A stretch of DNA of 64,000 bases from Burkholderia ambifaria (GCF_001443045.1 NZ_LKPJ01000002.1:1-64000); one strand, 5' to 3'; shown: positions 20,522 through 30,295, numbered from the stretch's first letter. Notes: generated by a model not told the origin, from the sequence alone. A program made the numbers and translations.

Positions 20522-21202
20522 ATGCCGGACACGCCATTCGTCATCGTCGAACACGCCCGCAGGAGAGCCGCTCAAGTCCGGTCCGGCGACGTTCCCGCCG
20601 CCTTGCAGGACGGGCCCAAGTGGGTGTGTCGGATCGTGCCGGATCATGAGCGGCGGTGCGGCGCAGGACACCGGTCAGCTGCAAGTGTGGCCGGCATGCT
20701 CGGCCGGCTGAAGCCGGCGAACGTCCTGTTGGCGGACCCAGCCGCGAGCGCCGACGGCTGGCTGGCGCGTTCGTCGACCGACAGGGGCGGCCGGTGTCGA
20801 GCCTATGCGCATCTCGGCGCGGACCGGATCCTCGAGATGGTGGGAATGCCGGCGGTCGGCCCGTGGCTCGACGAGCGCGACACCTGGTGGCCTGGCGCGT
20901 ACGAGCTGCCGCTGCTCGAGCAGTTGTCCGCGAACGAGTCGCCGCTGCGCGACCTGCTTGGCGCGACTGCACGCGCCCATTTGCTGATGAGCCTGACCGA
21001 AGTCGACGGCACCGCGCTCGTGACCGAATCGGACGATGGCATCGAGCGTCCGTTCCGTATTCCCGCGGGCGTGGATACGATCCATTTCGCCCCCGTATGC
21101 ATCCGCGGCCCAATGGCGCAGTGGCGCGAAACGCTCGTCACCGCGTTCGACCGCGTCCGGCATCTGGTCGGGCTCAGATCGGCTCGCCCTTTCTATCTTT
21201 GA
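20522..21202 (+). CDS. Hypothetical protein
   Basis: Up to 226 residues. No domain is recognised. The second half reads like a real globular protein (ILEMVGMPAVGPWLDERDTWW, LLMSLTEVDGTALVTESDDG, FRIPAGVDTIHFAPVCIRG) with acidic residues and ordered hydrophobics, while the opposite-strand frames are arginine-rich and look random. The first 90 residues are less convincing, so the true start may be further in. No strong ribosome binding site is visible before 20522. It ends 31 bases before an Lrp-type regulator gene in the same direction. Confidence 0.45.
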   Translation: MPDTPFVIVEHARRRAAQVRSGDVPAALQDGPKWVCRIVPDHERRCGAGHRSAASVAGMLGRLKPANVLLADPAASADGWLARSSTDRGGRCRAYAHLGADRILEMVGMPAVGPWLDERDTWWPGAYELPLLEQLSANESPLRDLLGATARAHLLMSLTEVDGTALVTESDDGIERPFRIPAGVDTIHFAPVCIRGPMAQWRETLVTAFDRVRHLVGLRSARPFYL

Positions 21203-21233
21203 CGCAAGCCCCCGTTCTCCGGCAAGCCACGCC

Positions 21234-21731
21234 ATGACCGATCCACTCGACACCTTCGACCGCAAGATCCTGAATATCGTCCAGCGCGATTGCACCGCGA
21301 CTGCGGATGCCATTGCCGAACGGATCGGTCTGTCCACGTCCGCCGTGCAGAAGCGGCTGAAGCGCATGCGCACCGAAAAGATCATTTCGGCGGAAATCGC
21401 GGTGGTCGATCGCGCGGCGGTCGGCCGGCCGATGACGTTCATCGCGGCGATCGAGATCGAACGCGAAAACTACGAGACGATCGCCCGGTTCCGCGAGTGG
21501 TCGAAGGCGCATGACGAAATCCAGCAGATCTACTACGTGACCGGCTCCGTCGACCTGATCGCGATCATCACCGCACCCGACGTCGAGGCATACGACCGGT
21601 TGTCCGCGCGGATCATGCAGAGCAATCCGATGATCCGCCGGATCAACACGAATGTCGTGCTGAGCGCGGTCAAGGTCGGGTTGTTCGTGCCGGTCGACAA
21701 GGACGGCGACGACGAGCCACCCGCCGCCTGA
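21234..21731 (+). CDS. Lrp/AsnC-family transcriptional regulator
   Basis: 165 residues. Residues 1-60 form the AsnC-type helix-turn-helix (LDTFDRKILNIVQRDCTATADAI, LSTSAVQKRLKRM). The C-terminal RAM domain follows, with the typical EIQQIYYVTGSVDLIAII core. It is the first of two Lrp-type genes flanking the homoserine dehydrogenase / ABC transporter / gamma-lyase cluster (the second is at 29797) and lies 151 bases before it in the same direction. It probably activates or represses that cluster in response to an amino acid. Confidence 0.9.
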   Translation: MTDPLDTFDRKILNIVQRDCTATADAIAERIGLSTSAVQKRLKRMRTEKIISAEIAVVDRAAVGRPMTFIAAIEIERENYETIARFREWSKAHDEIQQIYYVTGSVDLIAIITAPDVEAYDRLSARIMQSNPMIRRINTNVVLSAVKVGLFVPVDKDGDDEPPAA

Positions 21732-21882
21732 CGAGGGCGGTTCGCGCGGCGACGGTCGATCCGTCCGTCCCGCGTGACAAACCGCAACGCGTGACTGCCC
21801 GAATCGGTCGAAACGCATAATTTGTCGATCAATTCGCAGGACTAATCTGTTTCCTGTAGTCAATGAACAGGAGATGATCAAG

Positions 21883-22962
21883 ATGGAACTCAAACTGGCA
21901 CTGGTCGGTTTCGGCGGAGTCAATCAGGGACTGGTCGAACTGCTCAAGAAGAAGCGCGCGCTGCTGGGTGCATCGGGCCTCGACGTGTCGGTGACGATGG
22001 TCGCCGACCTGCGGCTCGGGATCGCGACGAATCCTCGCGGCATCGCGCTGGACGTCCTCGACGAAACCGCCCGGCGGGGTGTCGACGCCGAAGCGCTCCG
22101 TCGCGATCCCGGCACGCTGGTATCGCCGGACGTCGGTCTCGGGGCCGTGCTGAAGGCCATTGCGTCGGAGCACGTGGATGTCGTCGTCGAGGCGACCTTC
22201 ACCGACCCGAACACCGGCGAGCCGGCACTGTCGCATTGCCGTACCGCCCTCGAATGCGGCAAGCACGTGATCACGACCAACAAGGGGCCGATCGCGCTCG
22301 CGCAGCCGGCGCTCGCGAGGATCGCCGCGCAGTCGGGGGCGTGCGTGATGTACGAGGGCACGGTGATGAGCGGCACGCCGGTGCTGCGGCAGCTCGCGAC
22401 GTCGCTGCGCGGCTGCGACGTCAACGGCTTTGCCGGCATCCTGAACGGTACGTCGAACTACGTGCTCGGCGAGGTCGAGGCCGGCGCGAGCTTCGATGCG
22501 GCGATCCGGGATGCGCAGCAGCGCGGCTATGCGGAGGCGAACCCCGCGGCCGACGTCAACGGGTCGGACGTGCAACTGAAGGTCGTCATTCTGGCGAACG
22601 CGCTGTGGAATGCCGGCCTCACGCGCGGCGACGTGACGTGCCGCGGCATCGTGGAGCTGACCGAGCACGACGTGCGCGCAGCGGCGGCGGAACGCATGTC
22701 CTGGCGGTTGATCGGCTCGGCCATCCGCCATCCGGACGGCACCGTGACCGCGAGCGTCGAGCCGCGCAAGCTGCCGGCCGGCCATCCGTTGCTTGCCGCG
22801 AGCGGCGTGACGAACGCGATCACGTTCGACACCGACGTGCTCGGCGGCGTGACGATCAGCGGGCCCGGTGCGGGGCGCGAGGAAACGGCGTTCGCGATCC
22901 TGTCCGACCTGATCGAACTCGCCGACAGGATCGGCGCCGTGTCGCACGAGGTGGCCGCATGA
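21883..22962 (+). CDS. Homoserine dehydrogenase-like protein without ACT domain
   Basis: 359 residues, against about 430 for biosynthetic enzymes with an ACT domain. The Rossmann motif [10 protein letters not shown] is at the N-terminus, followed by VEATFTD, the TTNKGPIA motif, [11 protein letters not shown], and the catalytic region [10 protein letters not shown] (Asp224, Lys233) corresponding to the homoserine dehydrogenase signature. It should interconvert homoserine and aspartate 4-semialdehyde. Lack of the regulatory domain and its place beside an aldehyde dehydrogenase and a transporter suggest a catabolic role. AGGAG at 21869-21873 supports the ATG at 21883 over the one at 21874. Its stop overlaps the next start (ATGA). 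Confidence 0.82.
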   Translation: MELKLALVGFGGVNQGLVELLKKKRALLGASGLDVSVTMVADLRLGIATNPRGIALDVLDETARRGVDAEALRRDPGTLVSPDVGLGAVLKAIASEHVDVVVEATFTDPNTGEPALSHCRTALECGKHVITTNKGPIALAQPALARIAAQSGACVMYEGTVMSGTPVLRQLATSLRGCDVNGFAGILNGTSNYVLGEVEAGASFDAAIRDAQQRGYAEANPAADVNGSDVQLKVVILANALWNAGLTRGDVTCRGIVELTEHDVRAAAAERMSWRLIGSAIRHPDGTVTASVEPRKLPAGHPLLAASGVTNAITFDTDVLGGVTISGPGAGREETAFAILSDLIELADRIGAVSHEVAA

Positions 22963-24380
22963 GCGCGCGCGACGCGGTGATGACCGACTCCGGCGTGGCC
23001 GATGTCCGGTCGCCGTATGACGGCGCGATCGTCGGCCAGGTTCGGCTGTCGCCTGTCGATGCGGCGCCGGCCCTCGTCGAGCGCGCGCTCGAAGGCGCGC
23101 GTGCGGCCGCGGCCCTGCCGCGCAGCCGGCGGGCCGACATCCTGTTTCGTGCAGCCGCGATCGTGGAGGCGCAGGCGGAGACGTTTGCACGCACGATCGC
23201 GCTCGAAGCGGGCAAGCCGCTGCGGCAGGCTCGCAAGGAAGTCGCGCGCTGTGTGAACACGCTGCGCCTGTCGGGCGAGGAGGCGAAACGGCTGACCGGC
23301 GAGACGATCCCGTTCGACGGCTATCCCGGCTCCGAGGATCGCAGCGGCTACTACACGCTGGAACCGCTCGGCGTGATTCTCGCGATCACGCCGTTCAACG
23401 ACCCGCTGAATCTCGTTGCACACAAGCTCGGGCCGGCGATGGCGACCGGCAATGCGGCGATCCTGAAGCCCTCGCTGCTCGCGCCGCTGTCCGCGCAGGC
23501 GCTCGTCGAAGTGCTGTGGGAAGCCGGTGCGCCGCGCGACGCGCTGCAGATCGTGCACGGCGGCGCGGATATCGCGTCCGCGCTGGTGCGCGACCGGCGG
23601 ATCCGGATGGTGACCTTTACCGGCGGGCCGGAAACCGGCGAGGCCATCACGCGCGATGCAGGGCTCAAGAAGATCGCGATGGACCTCGGCGGAAATGCGC
23701 CAGTGATCGTGATGGCCGATTGCGACCTGAAGGATGCCGCCGAATCGTGCGTGTCGGGCGCGTTCTGGGCGGCGGGGCAGAACTGCATCGGCACGCAGCG
23801 GATCTTCGTCGCCGAGGCGGCGTACGAGCCGTTCGTCCGTTATTTCGTCGAACTGACCGGCAAGATGGTCGTGGGCGATCCACTGGACGAAGCGACCGAC
23901 ATGGGGCCGATGATCGGCGAGGAACAGGCGGTCCGCATCGAACACTGGGTCGACGAAGCGGTCGCCGGCGGTGCGACGGTGTTGAGCGGCCATCGGCGGC
24001 GCGGTGCGCTGTATGAACCGACGGTGCTCGCGGATGTGCCGCGGGACGCGCGCATATGGACCGACGAGGTATTTGCGCCGGTCGTGACGATCGAGAAATT
24101 CACCGACTTGCAGCAGGCGCTCGACGCGGCCAACGCGTCGGAGAGCTGTCTGCATGCAGGCGTGTTTACCAACCGCCTGGAAGTGGCGCTCGGCGCGGCG
24201 GAGCGGCTGCAGGCGGGCGGCGTGATGATCAACGATTCGTCCGACTACCGCTTCGACGGCATGCCGTTCGGCGGCTTCAAGCATGGGTCGCTGGGCCGCG
24301 AAGGCGTTCGGTTCGCGATGACGGAAATGACGCAGCCGAAGGTGGTCTGCTTCAGGCGCAACCGGCGGCTGTCGAGCTGA
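22959..24380 (+). CDS. Aldehyde dehydrogenase, candidate semialdehyde dehydrogenase
   Basis: 473 residues. The NAD(P)-dependent ALDH fold is clear ([39 protein letters not shown]). The nucleophile is Cys276 in [11 protein letters not shown]. The general-base position, 34 residues earlier, is Asp242 (MDLGGNAP) instead of the usual Glu in ELGG. It overlaps the homoserine dehydrogenase-like gene by four bases, so the two are translationally coupled. Oxidation of aspartate semialdehyde to aspartate would link the two reactions. That substrate is inference; a related family (lactaldehyde, glycolaldehyde or phosphonoacetaldehyde dehydrogenase) is possible. Confidence 0.85.
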   Translation: MSARDAVMTDSGVADVRSPYDGAIVGQVRLSPVDAAPALVERALEGARAAAALPRSRRADILFRAAAIVEAQAETFARTIALEAGKPLRQARKEVARCVNTLRLSGEEAKRLTGETIPFDGYPGSEDRSGYYTLEPLGVILAITPFNDPLNLVAHKLGPAMATGNAAILKPSLLAPLSAQALVEVLWEAGAPRDALQIVHGGADIASALVRDRRIRMVTFTGGPETGEAITRDAGLKKIAMDLGGNAPVIVMADCDLKDAAESCVSGAFWAAGQNCIGTQRIFVAEAAYEPFVRYFVELTGKMVVGDPLDEATDMGPMIGEEQAVRIEHWVDEAVAGGATVLSGHRRRGALYEPTVLADVPRDARIWTDEVFAPVVTIEKFTDLQQALDAANASESCLHAGVFTNRLEVALGAAERLQAGGVMINDSSDYRFDGMPFGGFKHGSLGREGVRFAMTEMTQPKVVCFRRNRRLSS

Positions 24381-24462
24381 TGCGCGAGCGCCGGCACATG
24401 ACGGGCCGGCGCGGCGCGAACCGGAGCGGTGTGTGTGCAACGTAGCGAAGAAGGAGTCGAGG

Positions 24463-25260
24463 ATGCCAGCAGCAATTCCTGCATGCAAGCCGGCGGCGGA
24501 CGCGCTGGTGGTCGAGGATATTCACAAGTCGTTCGGCGGTGTCGAGGTGCTGAAAGGCATCTCGCTGACCGCGCGGAATCACGAGGTCGTGTCGATTCTC
24601 GGCAGCAGCGGGTCGGGCAAGAGTACGTTCCTCAGGTGCATCAACTTGCTGGAAATGCCCGACCGTGGCCGGATCTGCGTGAACGGCGAAACGCTCGCGC
24701 TGAAGCCGGCGGGCCGCGACGGCGCGCTCGTCGCCGCCGACGCGCAGCAGGTGATGCGCGTGCGTCGCAAGCTCGCGATGGTGTTCCAGCAGTTCAATCT
24801 GTGGGCGCACATGACGGTGCTGCAGAACGTGATGTTCGTGCCGGTGCGCGTGCTGGGCGTGCCGAAGCGCGACGCCCGCGACAAGGCGATCGCGATGCTC
24901 GAACGGGTCGGGCTCGCCGGCAAGTGCGAGCACTATCCGAACCAGCTGTCGGGCGGCCAGCAGCAGCGCGTGGCGATCGCACGCGCCCTCGCGACCGACC
25001 CCGACGTGATGCTGTTCGACGAGCCGACATCGGCGCTCGATCCCGAACTCGTCGGCGAAGTACTGAAAGTGATGCGCTCGCTGGCCGACGAGGGGCGCAC
25101 GATGCTCGTCGTCACGCACGAGATGGGGTTTGCGCGCGAGGTCGCGAACCGCGTCGTGTTCGTTCACCAGGGACGAATCGAGGAGGACGGCAGTCCCGGC
25201 GAAGTGTTCGCGAGCCAGAAATCGCCGCGTTTCCAGAAGTTTCTGTCCAGCATCATCTGA
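24463..25260 (+). CDS. Polar amino acid ABC transporter, ATP-binding protein (HisP/GlnQ type)
   Basis: 265 residues. Walker [11 protein letters not shown]-loop FQQFNLW, signature [15 protein letters not shown], Walker [15 protein letters not shown] and the H-loop TH are all present. The insertion after Walker A ([20 protein letters not shown]) is typical of the HisP subgroup. AAGGAG at 24451-24456 supports the ATG at 24463. It powers the two permeases encoded at 26154 and 26845. Confidence 0.92.
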   Translation: MPAAIPACKPAADALVVEDIHKSFGGVEVLKGISLTARNHEVVSILGSSGSGKSTFLRCINLLEMPDRGRICVNGETLALKPAGRDGALVAADAQQVMRVRRKLAMVFQQFNLWAHMTVLQNVMFVPVRVLGVPKRDARDKAIAMLERVGLAGKCEHYPNQLSGGQQQRVAIARALATDPDVMLFDEPTSALDPELVGEVLKVMRSLADEGRTMLVVTHEMGFAREVANRVVFVHQGRIEEDGSPGEVFASQKSPRFQKFLSSII

Positions 25261-25291
25261 TGCGGATTCAATGCCAACCGGAGGGGAAACC

Positions 25292-26071
25292 ATGAAGAAG
25301 CTGCTTCAGTCGCTGTGCGTGGGCGCGGCACTGCTCGGATCGGTCGCGCATGCCGAGCAGGTCGTGCGGGTCGGCACGCTCGCCGATTACGCGCCGTTCG
25401 AATACAAGGATGCGTCCGGCAAGCTGCAGGGCATGGAGATCGACGTCGGCAAGAAGATGTGCGACACGATGAAGGTCAAGTGCCAGTGGGTGACGATGGA
25501 TTTCGACGCGCTGATTCCGGCGCTCAAGGCCAAGCAGATCGATGCGGTGCTCGCGCAAATGTCGAAGACGCCGGAGCGCGAGCAGTCGGTCGACTTCACG
25601 CGCATTTTCACGACGGCACCCGTGCAACTCGTCGCGAAGCAGGGCTCGGGTATCACGGATGGCGCGGCCACGCTGCGCGGCAAGACGATCGGCGTTCAGA
25701 CCGCGTCGACCCACGAATCCTATCTGCGCCGCCGCCTGCCGGCGAGCAAGTCGGGGATCAACGTGAAGGTCTATCAGACGCTCGACGAAGCCTGGCTCGA
25801 CCTGGAGGCCGGGCGCGTCGATGCCGTGCTTGCCGACAACACGGTCGCATACGACTGGCTGACGAAGGCCGGCAGGAAGGAGGGCTTCGACTTCGTCGGC
25901 AAGCCGATCGCCGATGCGGAGATCTTCGGCGACGGCACGGCGATCGCGGTGCGCAAGGGCGACGCGCCACTGAAGGCGCTGTTCGACAAGGGGATCGCGC
26001 AGGTGCAGGCGGATGGCACGTTCGCCGCCGCCAACAAGCGCTATTTCCCGTTCAGCATCGCGCCGCAATAG
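25292..26071 (+). CDS. Amino acid ABC transporter, periplasmic binding protein (HisJ type)
   Basis: 259 residues with a signal peptide (MKKLLQSLCVGAALLGSVAHA, cleavage after residue 21). The type-2 binding fold of polar amino acid receptors follows: VGTLADYAPFEYKDASGKLQGMEIDV, ALKAKQIDAVLAQMSKTPEREQSVDF and LRGKTIGVQTASTHE. It resembles lysine/arginine/ornithine and histidine receptors. The surrounding genes point instead to a homoserine, methionine or S-methylmethionine type ligand. GGAGG lies before the ATG. Confidence 0.9.
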   Translation: MKKLLQSLCVGAALLGSVAHAEQVVRVGTLADYAPFEYKDASGKLQGMEIDVGKKMCDTMKVKCQWVTMDFDALIPALKAKQIDAVLAQMSKTPEREQSVDFTRIFTTAPVQLVAKQGSGITDGAATLRGKTIGVQTASTHESYLRRRLPASKSGINVKVYQTLDEAWLDLEAGRVDAVLADNTVAYDWLTKAGRKEGFDFVGKPIADAEIFGDGTAIAVRKGDAPLKALFDKGIAQVQADGTFAAANKRYFPFSIAPQ

Positions 26072-26153
26072 CCGCGCATCGGGACCGCGCGGCCGCCGCA
26101 CGGCGGCCTGCGCGATCCGGGCCTATCCGGGCCTCACAAGGAGCGATATCACG

Positions 26154-26831
26154 ATGGACATTCTGGTGAACTACGGCGCGCAGATCGCGGCGGGCGCGCT
26201 CGTCACGCTGGAACTCGCGCTCGCCGCGCTGTGCGTCGGCATGCTGCTCGGCATCGCCGGGGCATCGGCGAAACTGTCGAGCATGGGCTGGCTCAGACAT
26301 GCGACCTATGCGCTGACCAATTTCCTGCGCGGCATTCCCGAGTTCCTGATCCTGCTGATCTGCTATTTCGGGCTGTCGCGTGTGCTCAACGTGCAGTTCG
26401 ACGGCGCCTTTGCCGTGAGCCCGTTCTCGGCCGGCGTGATCGCACTCGCCGTGGTGTTCGGCGCCTACTCGTCGGAGATGTTCCGCGGCGCGTTCATCGC
26501 GGTGCCGGCCGGACAGATCGAGGCCGCGCGCGCGTACGGGATGACACGCCTGCAGACACTGTGGCACGTGCGCCTGCCGCAGGCGTGGCGAATCTGCCTG
26601 CCGAGCCTGAACAACATGTGGCAGAACTTGCTGAAGGACACGTCGCTGGTATCGATCGTCGGGCTCGAGGACATGCTGCGCAAGGCCAACATCGCCGCGC
26701 AGTTCACCAAGCAGCCATTCGTCTTCTACGTGACAGTCGGTATCGTCTATTTCGGCTTTCTCGCCGTTTCAAACCCCGTGTTCGCGTGGCTCGAGCGCAT
26801 CGCGGGCCGCGGCTACGCACAACGCACCTGA
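26154..26831 (+). CDS. Amino acid ABC transporter permease (HisQ type)
   Basis: 225 residues, about five membrane segments. The EAA loop GQIEAARAYGMTRLQTLWHVRLPQAWRIC and the N-terminal YGAQIAAGALVTLELALAALCVGMLLG are typical of HisQ/HisM-type subunits. AAGGAG is at 26138-26143 upstream. It pairs with the permease at 26845, only 13 bases further on. Confidence 0.9.
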   Translation: MDILVNYGAQIAAGALVTLELALAALCVGMLLGIAGASAKLSSMGWLRHATYALTNFLRGIPEFLILLICYFGLSRVLNVQFDGAFAVSPFSAGVIALAVVFGAYSSEMFRGAFIAVPAGQIEAARAYGMTRLQTLWHVRLPQAWRICLPSLNNMWQNLLKDTSLVSIVGLEDMLRKANIAAQFTKQPFVFYVTVGIVYFGFLAVSNPVFAWLERIAGRGYAQRT

Positions 26832-26844
26832 CGAGGGCCATGCG

Positions 26845-27540
26845 ATGAACGACTTTCTTTCCCTCATCGTGCAGTCGGGCGCGGACGTCGCGCGCGGCGT
26901 ATGGATCACGCTGCAACTGCTGGTGCTGTCATGCACGTTTGCGTTCGCGCTCGCGGTGCCGCTTGCCGTCGCGCGTACGTCGGGGCATCGGTGGCTGTCG
27001 GCACCGAGCCGCCTGTTCATGTCGGTGTTTCGCGGCACGCCGCTGCTGGTGCAGATTTTCGTGCTGTATTACGGGCTCGCGCAGTTCGCGATCGTGCGCG
27101 CCTCGCCGCTGTGGCTGCTGGTTGGCGGATCGTTCTCGTGTGCGTTGTGCGCGCTGACGCTCAACCTCGCGGCCTACATGGCGGAAGACATCCGCGGCGG
27201 CATTGCCGGCGTGCCGGCCGGCGAGAAGGAAGCCGCGCTCGCGTTCGGGATGAGCCGCTTCATGCTGACCTGGTTCGTGATCGTCCCGCGCGCGATCGGC
27301 ATCGTCGCGCCGACGCTCGGCAACGAGATCGTGCTGCAGCTCAAGTCGACCGCGCTCGCCAGCACGATCACCGTGCTCGACCTGACCGGTGTCGCGCGGC
27401 GCATCTCCATCGAAACCTATACGACCGACGCGCTGATGCTGGCCGGCATCGTGTACGTCGGTATCACGGCAGTGCTGTCGACCGTGCTCAAACGCGTCGA
27501 AGGGCGGCTGAATCGCCATCTGGGCAGCGTGCGTGCCTGA
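26845..27540 (+). CDS. Amino acid ABC transporter permease (HisM type)
   Basis: 231 residues. The RGTPLLVQIFVLYYGLAQF segment and the EAA loop (GEKEAALAFGMSRFMLTWFVIVPRA) mark it as the second membrane subunit of a polar amino acid importer. The sequence ends with a charged C-terminal tail. Together with the genes at 24463, 25292 and 26154 it forms a complete importer embedded between the dehydrogenase pair and the gamma-lyase. Confidence 0.9.
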   Translation: MNDFLSLIVQSGADVARGVWITLQLLVLSCTFAFALAVPLAVARTSGHRWLSAPSRLFMSVFRGTPLLVQIFVLYYGLAQFAIVRASPLWLLVGGSFSCALCALTLNLAAYMAEDIRGGIAGVPAGEKEAALAFGMSRFMLTWFVIVPRAIGIVAPTLGNEIVLQLKSTALASTITVLDLTGVARRISIETYTTDALMLAGIVYVGITAVLSTVLKRVEGRLNRHLGSVRA

Positions 27541-27584
27541 CGGCACCGCGTGGACACGACACAATGAACGATCCGGAGAACGAA

Positions 27585-28754
27585 ATGGGATACAGGCTTG
27601 AAACGCTCGCGCTGGCCGCGGACCGCGACGTGACCGACGAGAAGACGGTCGCGCCGGCGATCCACTATTCGGCCGTGTTCAAGGCCGCCGGCAGCGAGGA
27701 ATTCGCGGAGATGTCGAGCGTGCCGCAGCATCCGCGCAACTACACGCGCTACGGCAATCCGGTTCACGAGCGTGTCAAGGCGATCATGGCGGAGCTCGAG
27801 GGCACCGAGACCGCGCTGGTCACCGCGTCCGGCATGGGCGCGATCGCGACCGCGATCCTCAGTGTCGTGAAGGCCGGCGATCACGTGATCGGCCAGACGC
27901 GCCATTACATGAGCACGACGAAAATGCTCGACGACATGCTGCGCCGGTTCGGCGTCGAGGTGACGTTCGTCGACCAGACCGACGCGGCCGCGTTCGATCG
28001 TGCGATCCGGCCGAACACGCGGCTGATCGTGCTCGAGTCGCCGGTCAATCCGCTGCTGCTCGTGACCGACATCGCCGCGGTGACTGAAATCGCCAGGGCG
28101 CGCGGCATCCTGACACTCGCGGACAACACGTTCGCATCGCCGGTCAACCAGCAGCCGCACCGGCTCGGTGTCGATATCGTCGTGCACAGCGCGACCAAGT
28201 ATCTCGGCGGCCATCACGACCTGACCGGCGGCGTGATCTGCACGAGCCGCGTGCTCGCCGAGCAGATCTGGCATACGCACATCACGCTCGGCTCGGTGCT
28301 GTCGCCGATGGACGCGTGGCTGCTGCTGCGCGGGCTGCGCACGCTGCCGATGCGCGTCGAGCGGATCAATGCGAATGCCCAGGCGCTCGCCGAATTCCTC
28401 GAGGCGCACGCGAAGATCGAGCGCGTGTTTTATCCGGGCCTGCGCAGCCATCCGCAACATGAACTCGCATGCCGGCAGATGCGCGGTTTCGGCGGCGTGG
28501 TCGCGTTCGGCGTGCGGGGCGGCTATGGCGAAGCGCAGCGCTTCGTCGAGGCGCTGCGCTTGCCGCTGAATGCGGGCAATCTCGGCGGCGTCGATTCGCT
28601 CGCGATCCATACGGCATCCATGTGGGCGGGCACGATGTCGGCGGAGCAAATGCGCGCGGCCGACATCCCGCTCAACTTCATCCGTTATTCGGTCGGCATC
28701 GAGCATGTCGACGACCTGAAAGCCGATATCGCGCAGGCGCTCGAGCAGATCTGA
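27585..28754 (+). CDS. PLP-dependent cystathionine/methionine gamma-lyase family enzyme
   Basis: 389 residues of the Cys/Met metabolism PLP family. The cofactor lysine is Lys205 in SATKYLGGH; YTRYGNPV, ETALVTASGMGAI, SPVNPLL and TLADNTFASP are the family motifs. Members eliminate or replace the gamma substituent of cystathionine, methionine, O-acyl-homoserine or homoserine, giving 2-oxobutyrate when eliminating. GGAG at 27575-27578 supports the ATG at 27585 over the one at 27564. Position next to the importer and a homocysteine methyltransferase favours catabolic elimination from methionine, cystathionine or homoserine. Confidence 0.85.
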   Translation: MGYRLETLALAADRDVTDEKTVAPAIHYSAVFKAAGSEEFAEMSSVPQHPRNYTRYGNPVHERVKAIMAELEGTETALVTASGMGAIATAILSVVKAGDHVIGQTRHYMSTTKMLDDMLRRFGVEVTFVDQTDAAAFDRAIRPNTRLIVLESPVNPLLLVTDIAAVTEIARARGILTLADNTFASPVNQQPHRLGVDIVVHSATKYLGGHHDLTGGVICTSRVLAEQIWHTHITLGSVLSPMDAWLLLRGLRTLPMRVERINANAQALAEFLEAHAKIERVFYPGLRSHPQHELACRQMRGFGGVVAFGVRGGYGEAQRFVEALRLPLNAGNLGGVDSLAIHTASMWAGTMSAEQMRAADIPLNFIRYSVGIEHVDDLKADIAQALEQI

Positions 28755-28858
28755 CACGGACCGGCGCACACGGCCGTTCGACGCATCGGGCGGGTCGCGC
28801 CAGCCTTTGAACCGATTCGGGCACGAGCGGCCCGGATTGCAACGACGGAGCACGGACT

Positions 28859-29800
28859 ATGCATGGCATCACGGTACTCGACGGCGGCATGGGTCGCGAA
28901 CTGGCGCGGATGGGGGCGCCGTTCCGACAGCCGGAATGGTCGGCGCTCGCGCTGATGGAAGCGCCGCATTACGTCGGCCTCGCGCACGACGCGTTCGTCG
29001 CGGCGGGCGCCGACGTGATCACCGCGAACAGCTATGCGGTCGTACCGTTCCATATCGGCGAGCAGCGGTTTCGTCGCGACGGTGTCGCGCTCGCGGCACT
29101 GGCCGGGCAACTCGCGCGGCAAGCCGCGGATCGCGCAGGGCGGCCCGTGCGCGTCGCGGGATCGCTTCCGCCGACCGGCGGCTCGTATCGGCCCGACCTG
29201 TTCGACGCGGCGCGTGCCGATGCGATTCTGGCGACGCTCGTCGACGGGCTCGATCCGTACGTCGACCTGTGGCTGGCCGAGACGCAGAGCCTGACCGGCG
29301 AGATCGACGCGGTCCGTCGCGCGCTGGGTGCGAATCCGAAGCCGCTCTGGGTGTCGTTCACGCTGCGCGACGATGTCGACGCCGACGCGGGCACCGGGCC
29401 GGTACTGCGATCGGGCCAGACACTCGACGAAGCAATCGGCGCCGCCGTGTCCGCGCGCGCGAGCGCGCTGTTGTTCAACTGCAGCCAGCCGGAGGCGATG
29501 GGTGCGGCGATCGAGACGGTGCAGCGTACGCTCGCGGGAACGGGAGCGGGACCGGCGCTGATGATCGGCGCGTATGCGAACGCGTTTCCGCCGCAACGCG
29601 CCGATGCGCGTGCGAACGAGGAACTCGACGCATTGCGCGGTGATATCGACCCGCCCGGTTATGCGAAATGGGCGGAGCAGTGGCTTGCGCTCGGCGCGCA
29701 GATCGTCGGCGGTTGCTGCGGAATCGGCCCCGACCACATCGCGGCATTGCGCGACGCGGTCGATGCGCGCGGCGCCGGGCACACCGGGTTCGGCCAATGA
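28859..29800 (+). CDS. Homocysteine S-methyltransferase (MmuM-like)
   Basis: 313 residues. It transfers a methyl group, usually from S-methylmethionine, to homocysteine. The zinc ligands are Cys208 in NCSQP and Cys286/Cys287 in GGCCGIGP; the N-terminal LDGGMGREL and the GADVITANSY segment are the family signatures. It is the last enzyme of the cluster, and its stop overlaps the start of the second Lrp-type regulator (ATGA). The enzyme suggests that S-methylmethionine, an abundant plant compound, is one of the substrates handled here. Confidence 0.87.
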   Translation: MHGITVLDGGMGRELARMGAPFRQPEWSALALMEAPHYVGLAHDAFVAAGADVITANSYAVVPFHIGEQRFRRDGVALAALAGQLARQAADRAGRPVRVAGSLPPTGGSYRPDLFDAARADAILATLVDGLDPYVDLWLAETQSLTGEIDAVRRALGANPKPLWVSFTLRDDVDADAGTGPVLRSGQTLDEAIGAAVSARASALLFNCSQPEAMGAAIETVQRTLAGTGAGPALMIGAYANAFPPQRADARANEELDALRGDIDPPGYAKWAEQWLALGAQIVGGCCGIGPDHIAALRDAVDARGAGHTGFGQ

Positions 29801-30234
29801 AGATCGACGGCCTGGACCAGAAGATAATCGACGCATTGTGTGCCGATGCGCGGATTCCGCTCGCGGTGCTGGCCGACAGGATCGGTTTGTCCAGGCAGTC
29901 GGTCCGGAACCGGATCGACCGGCTCGAAGCGCTGAAGATCATTGCAGGCTATACGGTGCGGCTCGCGTTGCCCGACGATGTCGCACCCGTGCGTGCCGTG
30001 ATGCTCGTCTACCGCAAGGACCGGATGCGCGGCGCGGACGTGCTTGCCGCACTCGGGCGGATCGCCGAGGTGCGCGACTGCGCGGTCCTCAGCGGCGAGG
30101 TCGATTTGCTGGTGCAGATAGAGGCGGCCACGCATGAGCGCATCAGCGACATCTGGGCGACGATCAGCGCATTGGACGGCGTGCAGAACATGACGACCAG
30201 CTTCGTGCTCGACTCGGTCGTTCATAAGCGGTGA
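29797..30234 (+). CDS. Lrp/AsnC-family transcriptional regulator
   Basis: 145 residues. AsnC-type helix-turn-helix at the N-terminus (IDGLDQKIIDALCADARIPLAVLADR, LSRQSVRNRIDRLEALKII) and a RAM ligand domain. The start overlaps the methyltransferase stop by four bases, so it is co-translated with the operon it probably controls. It is different in sequence from the Lrp-type protein encoded at 21234, so the cluster has two regulators of one family. Confidence 0.9.
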   Translation: MKIDGLDQKIIDALCADARIPLAVLADRIGLSRQSVRNRIDRLEALKIIAGYTVRLALPDDVAPVRAVMLVYRKDRMRGADVLAALGRIAEVRDCAVLSGEVDLLVQIEAATHERISDIWATISALDGVQNMTTSFVLDSVVHKR

Positions 30235-30295
30235 CGGCCCGGCGCCGTGGATGAAGACCGACCGGCGGCCGGTGACGGCTACGCCCCCGCCCGCT

